A stretch of DNA of 64,000 nt from Schizochytrium sp. TIO01. Lineage: Eukaryota; Sar; Bigyra; Thraustochytrida; Thraustochytriidae. The stretch is taken from assembly GCA_004764695.1 (NCBI GenBank), contig SMSO01000008.1, forward strand, positions 124,001 through 188,000, read 5' to 3'. Position numbers and translations under genes: made by a program. Within the stretch, counting starts at the first letter, position 1. Every line of letters starts with the position of its first letter. The notes under the pieces are model-generated. The model was not told where the DNA came from and did not search any database. It was given only the letters and a program-made list of their open reading frames with translations. Of this stretch, positions 43,375 through 54,966 are shown one piece after another.

Positions 43375-43489
43375 CGTTGCGGCTGGGATTCGAACCCAGG
43401 CGTTCGGAGAACAATGGATCGAGACATGTTATACTCCATCTATGAAGTCACATAGCAGTCCACCACCTTAACCACTCGGTCACCGCAAC
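43375..43489 (-). tRNA. tRNA-Ser(GCT) with 33-nt intron, copy 3
   Basis: Same mature sequence; the intron contains ACTTC/GGAGT arms. Part of an inverted duplication whose partner copy is at 45,262-45,376, from which its intron differs by one base. Confidence 0.93.
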
Positions 43490-43582
43490 TTGTTTTCACT
43501 TAGGTTGCTCTCATTCATTCTACGCAACCTCCTAGCTGTAAGGTACATAATTGAGTTGGAAAAAAGAAAGGTCAAAAGTATT

Positions 43583-43697
43583 CGTTGCGGCTGGGATTCG
43601 AACCCAGGCGTTCGGAGAACAATGGATTTAGACATGTTGTACTTCTCATAGGAAGTCACATAGCAGTCCACCACCTTAACCACTCGGTCACCGCAAC
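43583..43697 (-). tRNA. tRNA-Ser(GCT) with 33-nt intron, copy 4
   Basis: Same mature sequence; the intron contains ACTTC/GAAGT arms. Partner in the inverted duplication is at 45,052-45,166. Confidence 0.93.
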
Positions 43698-43814
43698 CAA
43701 TCAGCTGTGATGGTATCGCTGTTCCTAACTAAATTTATAAAACTTTGCACGTAGGAACACCTATACTATTCACTTAGAATTTAACTTATAAAACTTGCAA
43801 AACTTGCATTTGCT

Positions 43815-44615
43815 TTGGCGAATGAGTGCCAATGGAGGGTTAAAAACTAACCCGCGACTCAAAGACAATTTTTGAATCGCTCCCTTAGATAGGTAGCTCA
43901 AAAGGATGCATCTGACGGCATAGATATCACCATTGACTATGTGTTGGCATTTTGTGTGTGGGGGGGGGGGGCATATGAAAACCTTAGATGTTCCGAGCTC
44001 GTCGTGGATGGTACCACACTCAGTGCATGGTCTTAAAGTGCAATTCTCTCAACAAATAACCAGCGTCCACCACTGGCAGGGGAGGGGCTGGGGAGTGAGC
44101 GCTTGTTGGATGTCAATGAATGACACATCATTCGAGCTGTCTTAATTTTGCTTGTTGAGTTTTCAAATTTAGGCCAAGGAATAACACGGTAATTTTCACT
44201 CAGCCAAACTGCAAGCTGACGGATAATCTGTCCTGTTGGGCGCGCAAGCCTGGCTTGTTCAAGTTGACCCCACCACTGATATCTTTGTGGACGGCTGAGA
44301 CGTTTGGGTAGGCACCGATCCGGGAATGGAAAATCTCCTTTTGCTTGGTGGAGGACGCTAAATCGTAGATACTGGTACGGTCAGTTGTGGACGCAAGAAC
44401 AAACAACAGCCATAGGTGAGCTCGACGTCGTCACTTGCGTATGTACGGTAGTATTCGGGGAAGCATCTGAAGGGAACTTGTTGAGATGCCAAACCTCTGG
44501 TTGAGTGTTGATAAATTGAGTTGAAGGTTTGTTTCACTTGAAATGTTTGGGGCTTGGTGATTCCTTGGCCATTCCAGTTTCTTACCTACTCCACTTCTTA
44601 ACCGAGACCTAAATA
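43815..44615 (-). mobile_element. Fanzor-derived non-autonomous element, copy B
   Basis: Minus-strand copy of about 800 bases with the shared ends. It holds the best zinc ribbon of the family: on the minus strand around 43,969-44,028 the frame reads CTECGTIHDELGTSKVFICP, which is the C-x2-C...LG.SK.F.C pattern of TnpB/Fanzor proteins. The RuvC-III relic GDIYAVRCILLSYLSK follows at about 43,884-43,932. A poly-G run (plus-strand sense, near 43,960) and frameshifts break it. RuvC-I and the N-terminal half are absent, with the deletion at the same point as in copies A and D. Confidence 0.72.
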
Positions 44616-45051
44616 ATTATTATTTATTATTTATTAAAATAGAGTAGCCAGGTAAACGAAGTTCCAATATTTTTATAGATACCCTATAAAAATAAAAATA
44701 GAATAAAATTACATTAAATCAGAGATAGGCAATGCCTCTTTCATATACAACCGACGGGGTACATGTTTAAATCCAGAGCATGATTTTCATACTATTGCAG
44801 CTTATCCTGTGTAATAGTATAGGTATAGAATAATGACAATAATATTGCTGAATCACGAATATATTTTTTCAATTTCTTTACTGCCTCGGTACCGACCTAG
44901 AGATTTGACTTTTTAATAATGATTTCTAACTCCTTTCAAAGTTTTTGCTATTTTCCAGTAGTCTAAGAGTGCTGTTAAGCCTACTAACGAAAAAGGTCTC
45001 ATATTGACTTTATGATTATATGCATGCAGTGTGTTCAGAAAAGTAACACCA

Positions 45052-45166
45052 GTTGCGGTGACCGAGTGGTTAAGGTGGTGGACTGCTATGTGACTTCATA
45101 GATGAAGTACAACGTGTCTTAATCCATTGTTCTCCGAACGCCTGGGTTCGAATCCCAGCCGCAACG
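45052..45166 (+). tRNA. tRNA-Ser(GCT) with 33-nt intron, copy 5
   Basis: Same mature sequence; the intron has perfect ACTTC/GAAGT arms. Followed by a T-run. Inverted partner of copy 4. Confidence 0.93.
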
Positions 45167-45261
45167 AATACTTTTGACCTTCATTTTTTTTTCAACTCAA
45201 TTATGTACCTTACAGCTAGGAGGTTGCGTAGAATGAATGAGAGCAACCTAAGTGAAAACAA

Positions 45262-45376
45262 GTTGCGGTGACCGAGTGGTTAAGGTGGTGGACTGCTATG
45301 TGACTTCATATATGGAGTATAACATGTCTCGATCCATTGTTCTCCGAACGCCTGGGTTCGAATCCCAGCCGCAACG
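45262..45376 (+). tRNA. tRNA-Ser(GCT) with 33-nt intron, copy 6
   Basis: Same mature sequence; a T-run terminator lies downstream near 45,386. Inverted partner of copy 3. Confidence 0.93.
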
Positions 45377-45399
45377 ATGTACTACTCTTTTTTTAACGT

Positions 45400-46500
45400 G
45401 TCTTTCCTGATTGGATAGAATATTGATTTTGAACCTCTTGAGGCAGAACAAGAAATTCGTCTTAGTGACAAAAAAGCACGATTCTACAATGTGGCCCTTT
45501 TTTTAATTTATTGTAATCGAAAAGAAATTTGCATTGCGACAGACTCGATTATGAATTCTGGCTTAAGCGAACTCTTGCTTGCACATCGAAATGAATCCCT
45601 GACTGTCCTCATTACGGAAAATTTGAGTTATTACTGATGTACAGCTCTGTGAGTTTCATCAATTACAATATAAGAAAGTATAGCAAAAGACGCTTGGGTC
45701 CAGCATCAATCTCTGGATACTGCAATTTTGTATTACTGTTTCATAAAAAGTTCAATATTTTCTATATGGATCCATCACCAAATGAAAGATTCTTTGCTCC
45801 TATGATTGATCAAAACAAAGTGGACAAGGCGCACGCTTAATGATACTACCTGCAACGGCGCAATAAGATAAAGAAATTGCAAAAGCTACAAGAAATCCCT
45901 TCTATGAATGTCCTTCATGTGAGAGGATGTCGGAAGACTGTGACTACAACCTGAGCTCTCGAATCTTTCCCAGTTCTAAGATGTGTTAGATTATTGAATG
46001 GTTGTTTGAAAATCTTCCTAGGAAACTTGTACCTGTCGCGCAAAAAATGATCCTAAACTACTATTGGCCATTCAAGTTAGTTGACGACTATTCATCGATA
46101 TCAACGGCGAGGCAGGTCCTCGGTCTCAAAACAAGCAACTGATAGCTTACGATATTGCCAAATACGTGCCTTTAATTCAGAGGCGAGTTGATAAAGCACA
46201 AGAAAAGGCAAAGCAGAAGAACAAGATTGAAACAAATATCATTTGGGGAAAAGTTGAAACTTCGTTATTCAGGAAAGAGCTCCATAAACATAAAGTCAGG
46301 GACAGAAAAATGATGCGGCGCGCACCAAAGGCACGCAGCCTTCCACTCCGGACGTCCACATTAGGATAAACTAACATGCCGTCACCTCAGCCTTGTGGTT
46401 GAACTGGGGTCTCCCAATCATCATGATGGGGGGATTTCTCTGCTGCTTTAGAAAGAATTCATGGAAGCCAACGCAAAAAACAAGCTCGTAATAAAAGCGC
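45400..46500. other. Decayed, non-coding stretch with short frames
   Basis: Short plus-strand frames (45,637-45,840 and 46,166-46,369) have protein-like local composition, e.g. a Lys-rich helical KAQEKAKQKNKIE stretch, but neither joins into a gene. It may be a dead gene or transposon; I cannot identify it. Confidence 0.4.
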
Positions 46501-46504
46501 CAAC

Positions 46505-47194
46505 TTAGAAGTAGATCTGGAAAGAGGGGCCCATGGTGGTCTTGAGGTAAGCCACCTTGATGTTCTGCCAGGACTTCTTGAGGAGGGAGGCGAGGAAGTT
46601 GAGGGCGAGCTTGAGGTTGATCTCGTTCTCCTCGTTGGTAAGCTCAACGTTGCCAACAGCGACGGAAAGGCAAAGAACCTTCTTCATCTGGAACTTAACC
46701 TGGGCCTTGACCTCGTTAACCTTGGCCTCGAGGCTCTCAGAGGGGGCCACGACGGTGGGGAACTTACCGGCACGGTTGAGGCCGGGTCCAAGAAGACGGG
46801 GGATCTGCTTGATGAGAGCCTGGGAAGCGACGAAGGCATCGTACTTCTTGGCAAGCTTCTTCACGAGCTTCTTGTTCTTGTTGAGCTTCTTGAGGTCATC
46901 GACACTCATGTGGGCGTAGCCAAGGTCCTTGGCCTGCTCGCAGTGGACGTCATTACCGAGAACGCAGACCTTCATGTTGGGGCGGGGCACGGTGGGGAGC
47001 TTGAAGGTACCGGCGAAACGCTTGTCCTTACGCGGGTCATAGTTCTTAAGGGTAACCTGGAGCTCGATGGTCTCGGTGAAGTTACGCTTCTTGCCCTTGA
47101 GGGTCTCGCCATCCTTCTCAATCTCCTCACCAGAGGAAAAGGCGATCATCTTCGCGAGGGCATCATCGAGAACCTCCTTGTTGAGCTTGGACAT
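46505..47194 (-). CDS. RPL10A: 60S ribosomal protein L10a (uL1)
   Basis: A 229-residue protein starting [17 protein letters not shown]. Conserved uL1 blocks: [61 protein letters not shown] and the ending [19 protein letters not shown]. The family is usually about 217 residues; the extra length is a charged insert around residues 21-35 ([16 protein letters not shown]). Codon choice is strongly biased towards C/G-ending codons, as expected for a highly expressed gene. It forms the L1 stalk of the large subunit and is intronless. Confidence 0.95.
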   Translation of the reverse strand: MSKLNKEVLDDALAKMIAFSSGEEIEKDGETLKGKKRNFTETIELQVTLKNYDPRKDKRFAGTFKLPTVPRPNMKVCVLGNDVHCEQAKDLGYAHMSVDDLKKLNKNKKLVKKLAKKYDAFVASQALIKQIPRLLGPGLNRAGKFPTVVAPSESLEAKVNEVKAQVKFQMKKVLCLSVAVGNVELTNEENEINLKLALNFLASLLKKSWQNIKVAYLKTTMGPSFQIYF

Positions 47195-50115
47195 CTTGCT
47201 GGGTGGGGTTGGTTGACGACCGAGTCCGTCTGCTGTTGCTGTGTTATGCTTGCACGACTGTCTTACTTCGACAAGTCCGCGTTGGGAGACAGCTGCTCCT
47301 TCCCCCAGTCAATCTCTCTTCTTTCTTTTCTTTTCTCTTCCTTTTTCTCTTGTCTCTTTAACCCTCTTATTAATAGTTTTTCTTCCCTTGTTTTGCTACC
47401 ACTGCCATTCAATCGCCCATTCAATCGCCACTCAAGCACCACTCTTCACCTCCCTCCTTCCATCATCTCCAGCGAACATACACAATAGCAACTCAGGGGA
47501 TATATACTCATTGTCCTATCAAAAACCATAGTGCGTAATCAGGTCGAAAGAAAATATTTTTCCCTTTATTCCCTCGTGCTTTGTCCTCCATTCATTTGTC
47601 TTATTTATTGTAGACTAGATGGAGGGTCTTACTAACTAAGACGTTGGAACTTCAGAGATAGCCTAACTAAACACTGGTAATTCAGAGCCTGGGGGGGTAT
47701 GCGACAGAAAACTAGGGTAGGCATCTTCTATTTTTTATAGAATACAAATAAGTATAGGGTACACTAAATACTTGTATTGATATATAAAAGAAATGATTGA
47801 TCCTTCATTTTGTTCAACTTGAAAGTAATAGAAAATAGAAAATTGTGCTATGTACTTGATTAGTACCTTACTACCCACCTACTACTATTATTTGCCTAGC
47901 CTGGCATCATAGTAGCTAATAAGAGCTGCAGGTTGGTAAGTTAGCTAACTACCTGTATAGGTAGCTGCCACTTACCTCTAGAGTGAGATTTTTAGCTTCC
48001 CAAGCTTATAACCAGAGTAGTGAGAGAGTAGTGAGAGATGTTTGTTCATTCGGTACAGGTACATTCAGAAGAATTTTGAAAGTTTGTCCCACAATATTCT
48101 GCGTAATCAGGTGCATGCTTTCAAATGCTCATAACACCTACATATGGTCTTTTCAAACATTTTTTATTCGTAAGCTTTTTACTTGGAAATGTTTCTATGT
48201 TCCATGACCCTATGATTTGATACCAGTGAGCTCATTTCTTTACGAATTCAAGAGGTAGACACAACGTACTACTTGGTGGATTTGCCTAAGTTTTTGCCCA
48301 AGCAGAAGCATTGATTAAACATCAATAGCCTTTGAGTTGTGTGATTGCTCAAAAAAAAATAAAAAATGATCTGTTGGGGAGTGTAGATTTGAGTCTTTGC
48401 AAATTCACCAGGGAGACTCTGGGCTTCTTGCAAGGTCTCCTCGGGTATCGTAAATATGGAAGGTTACTCAGCTGCAGCTTGAAACGATGCTGAGTATATT
48501 TACATTTTGTAGATATTAGATACTTTATTTTCTAAATCAATCATCCAGGAGTTGACTTTTTCAGTTCTGTGTGTGGGGGGGGTGCATAAACGCGAATGAT
48601 CTGCATGCTAGTAGCTAAACATTTATTATACTCCATATCGAACTTAGACATTCACGTTATTCGCTGCGGCATTGAATAGGCCTGATTTCACATTTTCAGT
48701 AGCTTTGCTACTTAGGTACTTTCTGGAGGACTATAGACTATTTCAGGCGCTACTCTGAAGGTTATAGATATGGATGCTGGATAGACATCTATAAATTATA
48801 CTGGAATTAAAGTGTCTGAGAAGCAGAATTGGGTGTCCTCTTCTATAAATAATTTCAACATATCTCGTGAATGCCACGAACTGAGGGAAACGAAAACTCT
48901 TTCTGTTCAACAATAGCACATATACTACAGGTATCTGTAGAACAAAATGCTCGAGGACGTCTGTTGATCGGTAGCAGATCACGGATAGTTCCAGACATCT
49001 GCTACTACGCACCTTGCGAACATTACAATTTTTATCTAGAATATTTGTCTTCAAATCAACACTCAACTCCGGCAGATTCACTAATCAGAGACATTAAAAA
49101 ATGCTTTCAAAAGTGGATAACTCATAACTAGGTGATGCACTGAACAATTGACCAGTAGAATCATGCTCACAGGTTCATAAGTGAACTGTAATTTCTGTCT
49201 ATTTATGATGATTGTATATACATATATATCATATATATATTTACACATATACTGGTTTATAGGAGACTCGGGTTTTTATCAGTTACCTGCACTGAAAATC
49301 ATTCACAAGGATAAAATGGAACCCCCAATGAGAGACAACTAAAGCGTTAAACAATTGAAGTAAAAAATGGACCATCTATCTACGTTTTTGAGAGCGGTCA
49401 AGTAAAATTCTTAAAGAATGTGTTTTATATTTCTGCGGAATTGCAACTACTAGAAAACAAGCAAAGGAATTACGGCCAATTCAACCTAAACTATTATTAT
49501 GAAGCCCATATCTGTGCCTGAATTGATTTTTCCACAACTAAGCACATCTATATATCATTACCCTATAAACACTCTCAAAAAGGTATTACATGTCGAGTAT
49601 GCAATTCAGTAATACTACCCGCGCTCGATTTGGCCCTGAATAGAAATATAGCTTAGCGCTGACTGCGACAAATGATAGAGCTATAACAAATCACTCTTGA
49701 TCTATGTAAAGCTAAGGAACCCTGTTTTGCTTAAGAAAAGAGAATCATCTCAAAAGCAGAATAAATATTTTTATTTCTACCTCACCAAGCCGACCTACAT
49801 ATTCAACAAGTAGACTATAAACACCATAACTGTGCTTCAGTCTTGCTACTTGTATAATCGGAATACAACTTGGAAAGCTAAAGAGAAAGGAACAAAAGGG
49901 TAGAGTAGGGGTTAAGATTGAGATACATACATACATGCAAAGGATTACCTACTACAAACAACAACAAAAAACATATAAGATAAAAAAGAGATGGAGAAAC
50001 GGAAAAACGATTCAACACCAACCAAGACAAAAAGTCTCAATAAGAAGGAGTATGTGAAATGCATAGAAGTGCATGAAATCATAGAACTCAACTCAGCTAA
50101 CACATGCGCTTGTCA
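47195..50115. other. Gene-poor spacer
   Basis: The first 300 bases are pyrimidine-rich and likely the RPL10A promoter and leader. The rest is AT-rich with short frames only; the 112-codon minus-strand frame at 48,743-49,081 has no gene-like support. Nothing else recognised. Confidence 0.5.
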
Positions 50116-53100
50116 CTAAACAAGGTTACTGTCAGCAAAAGCTTCAGGCAGCAATTCTTTTGATTTGAAACGCCGGTGCAAGATGTGATTTAGTGACTCA
50201 ACGATTTCGTCCGCGGTTGGGCGATCCTTAGGATCATATTGCTGGCATTCCATCGTCAATTCAGCATATTCCCGATCAATGCCTGGGGGAAGGTCAGGAA
50301 GACAGCCTTTGTTGAGCTGCTCCAGGTACTTTTCTTCTGGAATGCCTCGCAAAGGATTGGGTTCAGATGTTACGAACTCCCAGAGGATGATCCCAAAAGA
50401 AAAGATATCACAACGGTGATCATAGCAACGAAAGCGAGAATCAAGGATCTCTGGAGCCGTCCAACCGGCTGTACCCAGCTTGTCATGAAGATCCTCCGTC
50501 ACCCGCGTAGACGTGCCAAAATCCCCAATCTTCATAGAAAAATCCTCATCTACGAGAAGGTTGTCTGATTTAAGGTCTCGGTGTGCTACGGGCGGTTCTG
50601 AAGTATGAAGAAAGCGAATACCTTTTGCAATACGTAAAGCCATCATAAGCTTATACGTAAATGGTAAGTCATGCCACTCCGATGTTTTGCGTAGCTGCGC
50701 AAGACTTCCTCGCGGCATCAGCTCATAGCAAATCATAAGAAGTGGTCGATCATCCGTTTTCTCCCGGCGTGTCGCCGAATCAATATAAACACCTAAGATC
50801 TGTACAATGCTTACATCGTGAAGTTGCACAAGAACACGGATTTCTTCTAAAAAGGCGTTGTAGACAGACTCCGTGACGACACGTGCACTAAATCGCTTCA
50901 CAGCAACTTTGATGGCCACAAACTCCAAGTTACGGTCATCAGGATCATCATCAGTGGCTGCATCCATAATTTGAGATGCTGTGTCAGCATCAGCTGTAAT
51001 CGATCTGTTCCGTAGACGCGCCCAGGACTCACGAGTACTGACAGCACGAGATTTCCGTCCAGGACCGAGAGCTGCTTCATGAATCTGGTCCACCTTACAG
51101 AGTAGGACACCTTCAAACACTTTGGCAGTCTTGCCATCGCCAAGTGCTTTTTTATTCAAGATTATGAGATCCTCATCTTCAATGAGTGGGGCACCAATAG
51201 CCTGAGCCTCATCAATGAGCTTGGCAAGCAAGGCATCAGATGTATTGTACCGAGCTTCATCATCAATCATTGGAGCAATTTCTTTAGTCGGGGGGGTAGA
51301 GACCTTTCTAAGCTCTATTTTCCCTGAAATAATATTGGCGAGGAGGTTCGGAGCAGGAGGCCTAGGCTGCGCCCCCACTGGAGAGCTTGGTGTCCCTGGA
51401 ATCAATTCGGCTGGTTTTTCCACAACTTCTCCATCGGAGTCGTCTTCAATAGGTATATCATCTTCCGTAAAGTGGCGTAATGAAGTGAAGAGAGGCATTC
51501 GCAACCTCTGCTCGCGGTCACGCATTGCAACGAAATGTTCAATGGCTACACGGCGCCTTTCTGCTAAGGGGATCTCATTCATTTGCCGTGCAAATCGCTG
51601 CGAGTCTCGCTTTGAGCCTTTCTTCACCAACTTAACATAAAGTTCCTCACCAGATACTAAACCAAGGTCTGTGAGGCTTTCCTCATCGCCTTCTAAAGGT
51701 TGCACCTCCACCTGAGAAGCAGCTTTGCGCAAGGTTTCATCTAGTTCTGCCTCAGATCGGGCGTTCGCACTTGATGCAATAAGTGCAGACATGACGTCAC
51801 GATTTGGCTTTCGTGCCACGCGCATTATGAGTACGCAATCTGTATCCCAGGAGTAGGATTGTGCAATGCGGGTTTTTAGGTCAAGGAGGCGCGCACGTGG
51901 GTTTATTCTGATTAACAGTGGCGCGCTCATAGTCTCGCGTTGTACGTGCATGATCCGCTGCAAGGTACCTCCAGAGCCAGTACCCACATTCACTGTAAGA
52001 ACAATGCGATTGCCTCCTATGTGTGCAACGAGGCGCTGCACAATGCTTTCTTCTGACAAATCAGCTGGGCTTGACGCTTCAATGTGGATATGGTGCTTGA
52101 AGATATTCGTAATTACGCGGTGGTGTTCGTTCAGACGCATCGCCATCGATGGAAGCACCCCGCGCTCAGTTTGGTCGTGATAGGTAATAAGCAAAAATTT
52201 GCAACCGCCTACAGGTCCCGTACCATCAACAAAGGAGTGCGAGCGCGCACGAAACCTTCCTGTACCCTCGATAGAGTCAACCTCAACTCGTGCGTAAATC
52301 CAGTACAACCAACCAGGCCGGTAATCCACAGCATCCATGATTCCGCCTTCACCAAACGCATCAATACCTCCGCCGCCATATGCGAGCAAGGCTGGTAGTG
52401 CCAGCGGAGGTTCATCAGTGCTAGAATCTGTCCAACTTTCACCTGAGTTATAACTGTCGAATTCAGCTTCCTCATCCTCGTCATCATCCTCAAAGGGCCC
52501 CAAGCCATCACCTTCGTTATCACCATCAAAGTCATCTTCGCGATCGCTGCCGTGGTCTTCCCGGATGCTGCCACTGATATACTGTTCGGCAAAGGAGCGT
52601 TTATTAGAAGGTGCGTGGTATCCAAGAACCATCCAAGTTAAACTTTCAGAGCTCATGTTTTGCCGAATTGTTTTGAAGACGCTCGCAAGACGTTTGTTTC
52701 GCGAAATGAAGTCTGCTGTTAGCTGTGTATCGCCTTTAGCAAGAGTCCCTACAGCTGTGCCGTCGATTCGAGCTTGTCGGGCTCTAGGTCTGCGCATCAG
52801 GGCTTTTTTGGTAACATCCGCGTAGCTTGCCACATCTTGCAACACAACATCTGCTGACATAAGTTCCGTAAGGTCATTAAGGATACTTGTGAAAGCCATA
52901 CTGGTTGCAAGACGTAATGTTTTCATGTTGCCTTGACTACTGCCAGTCCAGCGATAAACAAATGTGCGGTAGTGATGGTTTGTTTTAGATTGCCGAGCCA
53001 CTCCAACAAAGAAGCGTGGTGTGTCAGTCGCATTGAGCTCAACAATACGATCTGTAAGCTTCTTATATCGACGGCCTTTGTTAACTACGCGGAGTTCACC

Positions 53101-53499
53101 GTCTAGCGCAGTCAGTGCAATTTCGAGCCACTCCTCTTTCACAAACTGCCCTGTGTAAGCCAACGAATCCACATCATGTCTCAATTTTCGCACTTGGTCA
53201 ACTGCTTGCGGGGCAAGCTTCACGGTGGCTCCATGTCCAATGCTTGCCCTACGCTGGAGTTGTATAGCCCGCTCCAAAGCCTCATCGTTCTCGTTGCTGC
53301 TGCTGCTTTCGCTGCCAGCACGTTCCCCGTCAATCTTACTTTTGCGTCGTCCGAGAGAAAGGCTGCTGCTACGCTTTTTCGCGCTGCTGCTTTTTAGCCC
53401 TTCGGACTGTTGTTGCTGTTGGACCAAGCTGCGTTGTTGTTGCTGTTGCTGACGGTGTTTCTTGCTAGACCTTCGCAGCAGCAGCTTGGCGGCCTCCAT
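50116..53499 (-). CDS. Multidomain TKL-like protein kinase
   Basis: A 1127-residue protein. I start at ATG 53,499 (MEAAKLLLRRSSKKH); the frame is open upstream but has no ATG and runs into a TGTC microsatellite. A Ser/Gln-rich head is followed by a first globular region (FVKEEWLEIALTALDGELR; PH/PTB-like, tentative), an acidic linker, a second region (about 390-560), and a ubiquitin-like or RBD-like fold (PLLIRINPRARLLDLKTRI to SGEELYVKLVKKG). The kinase domain is at about 750-1105. All catalytic motifs are present: VAIK, HRDLKSDN, DFG, APE and a DIFSFGIILWE subdomain typical of TKL kinases. An insert of about 50 residues separates the Gly-loop (LGDGKTAKVFEG) from VAIK. Predicted active Ser/Thr or dual kinase. 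Confidence 0.88.
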   Translation of the reverse strand: MEAAKLLLRRSSKKHRQQQQQQRSLVQQQQQSEGLKSSSAKKRSSSLSLGRRKSKIDGERAGSESSSSNENDEALERAIQLQRRASIGHGATVKLAPQAVDQVRKLRHDVDSLAYTGQFVKEEWLEIALTALDGELRVVNKGRRYKKLTDRIVELNATDTPRFFVGVARQSKTNHHYRTFVYRWTGSSQGNMKTLRLATSMAFTSILNDLTELMSADVVLQDVASYADVTKKALMRRPRARQARIDGTAVGTLAKGDTQLTADFISRNKRLASVFKTIRQNMSSESLTWMVLGYHAPSNKRSFAEQYISGSIREDHGSDREDDFDGDNEGDGLGPFEDDDEDEEAEFDSYNSGESWTDSSTDEPPLALPALLAYGGGGIDAFGEGGIMDAVDYRPGWLYWIYARVEVDSIEGTGRFRARSHSFVDGTGPVGGCKFLLITYHDQTERGVLPSMAMRLNEHHRVITNIFKHHIHIEASSPADLSEESIVQRLVAHIGGNRIVLTVNVGTGSGGTLQRIMHVQRETMSAPLLIRINPRARLLDLKTRIAQSYSWDTDCVLIMRVARKPNRDVMSALIASSANARSEAELDETLRKAASQVEVQPLEGDEESLTDLGLVSGEELYVKLVKKGSKRDSQRFARQMNEIPLAERRRVAIEHFVAMRDREQRLRMPLFTSLRHFTEDDIPIEDDSDGEVVEKPAELIPGTPSSPVGAQPRPPAPNLLANIISGKIELRKVSTPPTKEIAPMIDDEARYNTSDALLAKLIDEAQAIGAPLIEDEDLIILNKKALGDGKTAKVFEGVLLCKVDQIHEAALGPGRKSRAVSTRESWARLRNRSITADADTASQIMDAATDDDPDDRNLEFVAIKVAVKRFSARVVTESVYNAFLEEIRVLVQLHDVSIVQILGVYIDSATRREKTDDRPLLMICYELMPRGSLAQLRKTSEWHDLPFTYKLMMALRIAKGIRFLHTSEPPVAHRDLKSDNLLVDEDFSMKIGDFGTSTRVTEDLHDKLGTAGWTAPEILDSRFRCYDHRCDIFSFGIILWEFVTSEPNPLRGIPEEKYLEQLNKGCLPDLPPGIDREYAELTMECQQYDPKDRPTADEIVESLNHILHRRFKSKELLPEAFADSNLV

Positions 53500-53689
53500 G
53501 GTGCTGCTATTGCTGCTGCTGCGAGACTTCTTTCTCTCGACTTGACTTGCCTTCGGAAGTGCCTTCAGACGGTACGACGTTGCTGGATTAGAGATTACAC
53601 AAACGACTGGTACCCAGACTGATGGTGTTTTGACTCCTTCGCGCCCGCCGAGGCCGGCTAAACGCGCTCTTGAGGTTGTTTTTATTTCT

Positions 53690-53760
53690 GTTTGTCTGTG
53701 TCTGTGTGTGTCTGTCTGTGTGTCTGTCTGTCTGTCTTTCTTTGTGTCTGTCTTTCTCTC
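53690..53760 (+). repeat. (TGTC)n-type microsatellite
   Basis: Imperfect TGTC/TGTG repeats upstream of the kinase ATG, probably in its leader or promoter. Confidence 0.8.
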
Positions 53761-54180
53761 CTGCACTTTTTTATTTATTTAAAATGATAATAATAAGTTC
53801 ATCTGATAGCCTGAGGCCTTAATCATTCATACAGAAAATCATCATCTTTGAATTTATGAACTAAGAGTAGATCCACTATGCCTTATATATACTATGCATA
53901 TGCAGTAATTTGAAGAAAAGAAGTTATTTCTTCTTCAAGTGCTCTTTGTCATTTCTTAGCCTTTTTTCGCCAGCTGCTAGTCGAAGAAGCCCCACCTCCC
54001 TTTAGCTTCTGGTCGTTCAATTTGGCAGCAGATCTTGATCTATATGACTCCTTAACATAGATGCACCACAAGTCTGCCTCTACACACAGATAAGCGTTTG
54101 GTTTGATTTGGTATTTTGTCGTTTTCTTCTAAAGTCTTATTTTAAAAATCTGCACGTGCTGCCCATCTTTCGAGTTCCTT

Positions 54181-54383
<203 letters not shown>

Positions 54384-54389
54384 TATCCA

Positions 54390-54932
54390 GTTCCCTTGCA
54401 TCATTGTTAGACTTTTCTTCCCTACATTAAAAAATAAATAAACAATACTATGAGTATCCTTTAGGAGTGAAATATTCACTCTCCCTTTCTCTCTGCCATA
54501 GTAACTCTTCAAGGTTGCGCGCACCTTAAACTCTCTCCCTATTACTTTTGTTGTTATTATTATTGTTGAAAGGTATTTTTTAAAACAGGCATCATAAAAC
54601 TAAAAATAAACTTCCAAGATGATTTTCAGAAATTATTTCTACTACTAGCAGAGGGAGTAGATATTCTAAATTGAGAAGGAACAACATCGTGATTATCATG
54701 TCGCAAAAAACCTCAAAGCAAAATCCCAACGCCAAAACGGCCCAGTCATAGCTGCACAAGAACTTGAGCTTTAGAGTGCGTGCAAGTTGCTTCCTGCTTT
54801 TCTCTGTCTGTAGTAGATACACTAGGTAATTGTCAAGTACCATTTACCTTGCCATCTAATGTATCTGGGTCCCAAAGAAGCGTGGACGGTCCTTGTTGGA
54901 GTCTTCAAACTCTGACGACTCTGGTTTTATTG

Positions 54933-54966
<34 letters not shown>

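Larger units (their letters stand above)
43375..43697. repeat. Left arm of an inverted duplication carrying two tRNA genes
   Basis: This 323-base arm matches the reverse complement of 45,052-45,376, including the spacer between the two tRNA genes, which differs only in the length of an A/T run and a few bases. The arms are separated by about 1.35 kb that contains Fanzor-derived copy B. Confidence 0.9.
45052..45376. repeat. Right arm of the tRNA inverted duplication
   Basis: Reverse-complement match to 43,375-43,697, including two tRNA genes and their spacer. Confidence 0.9.

Noticed and set aside
46557-47488. Plus-strand frames of 120 and 192 codons opposite RPL10A
   Set aside because: Antisense of a strongly biased, clearly recognised ribosomal protein gene.
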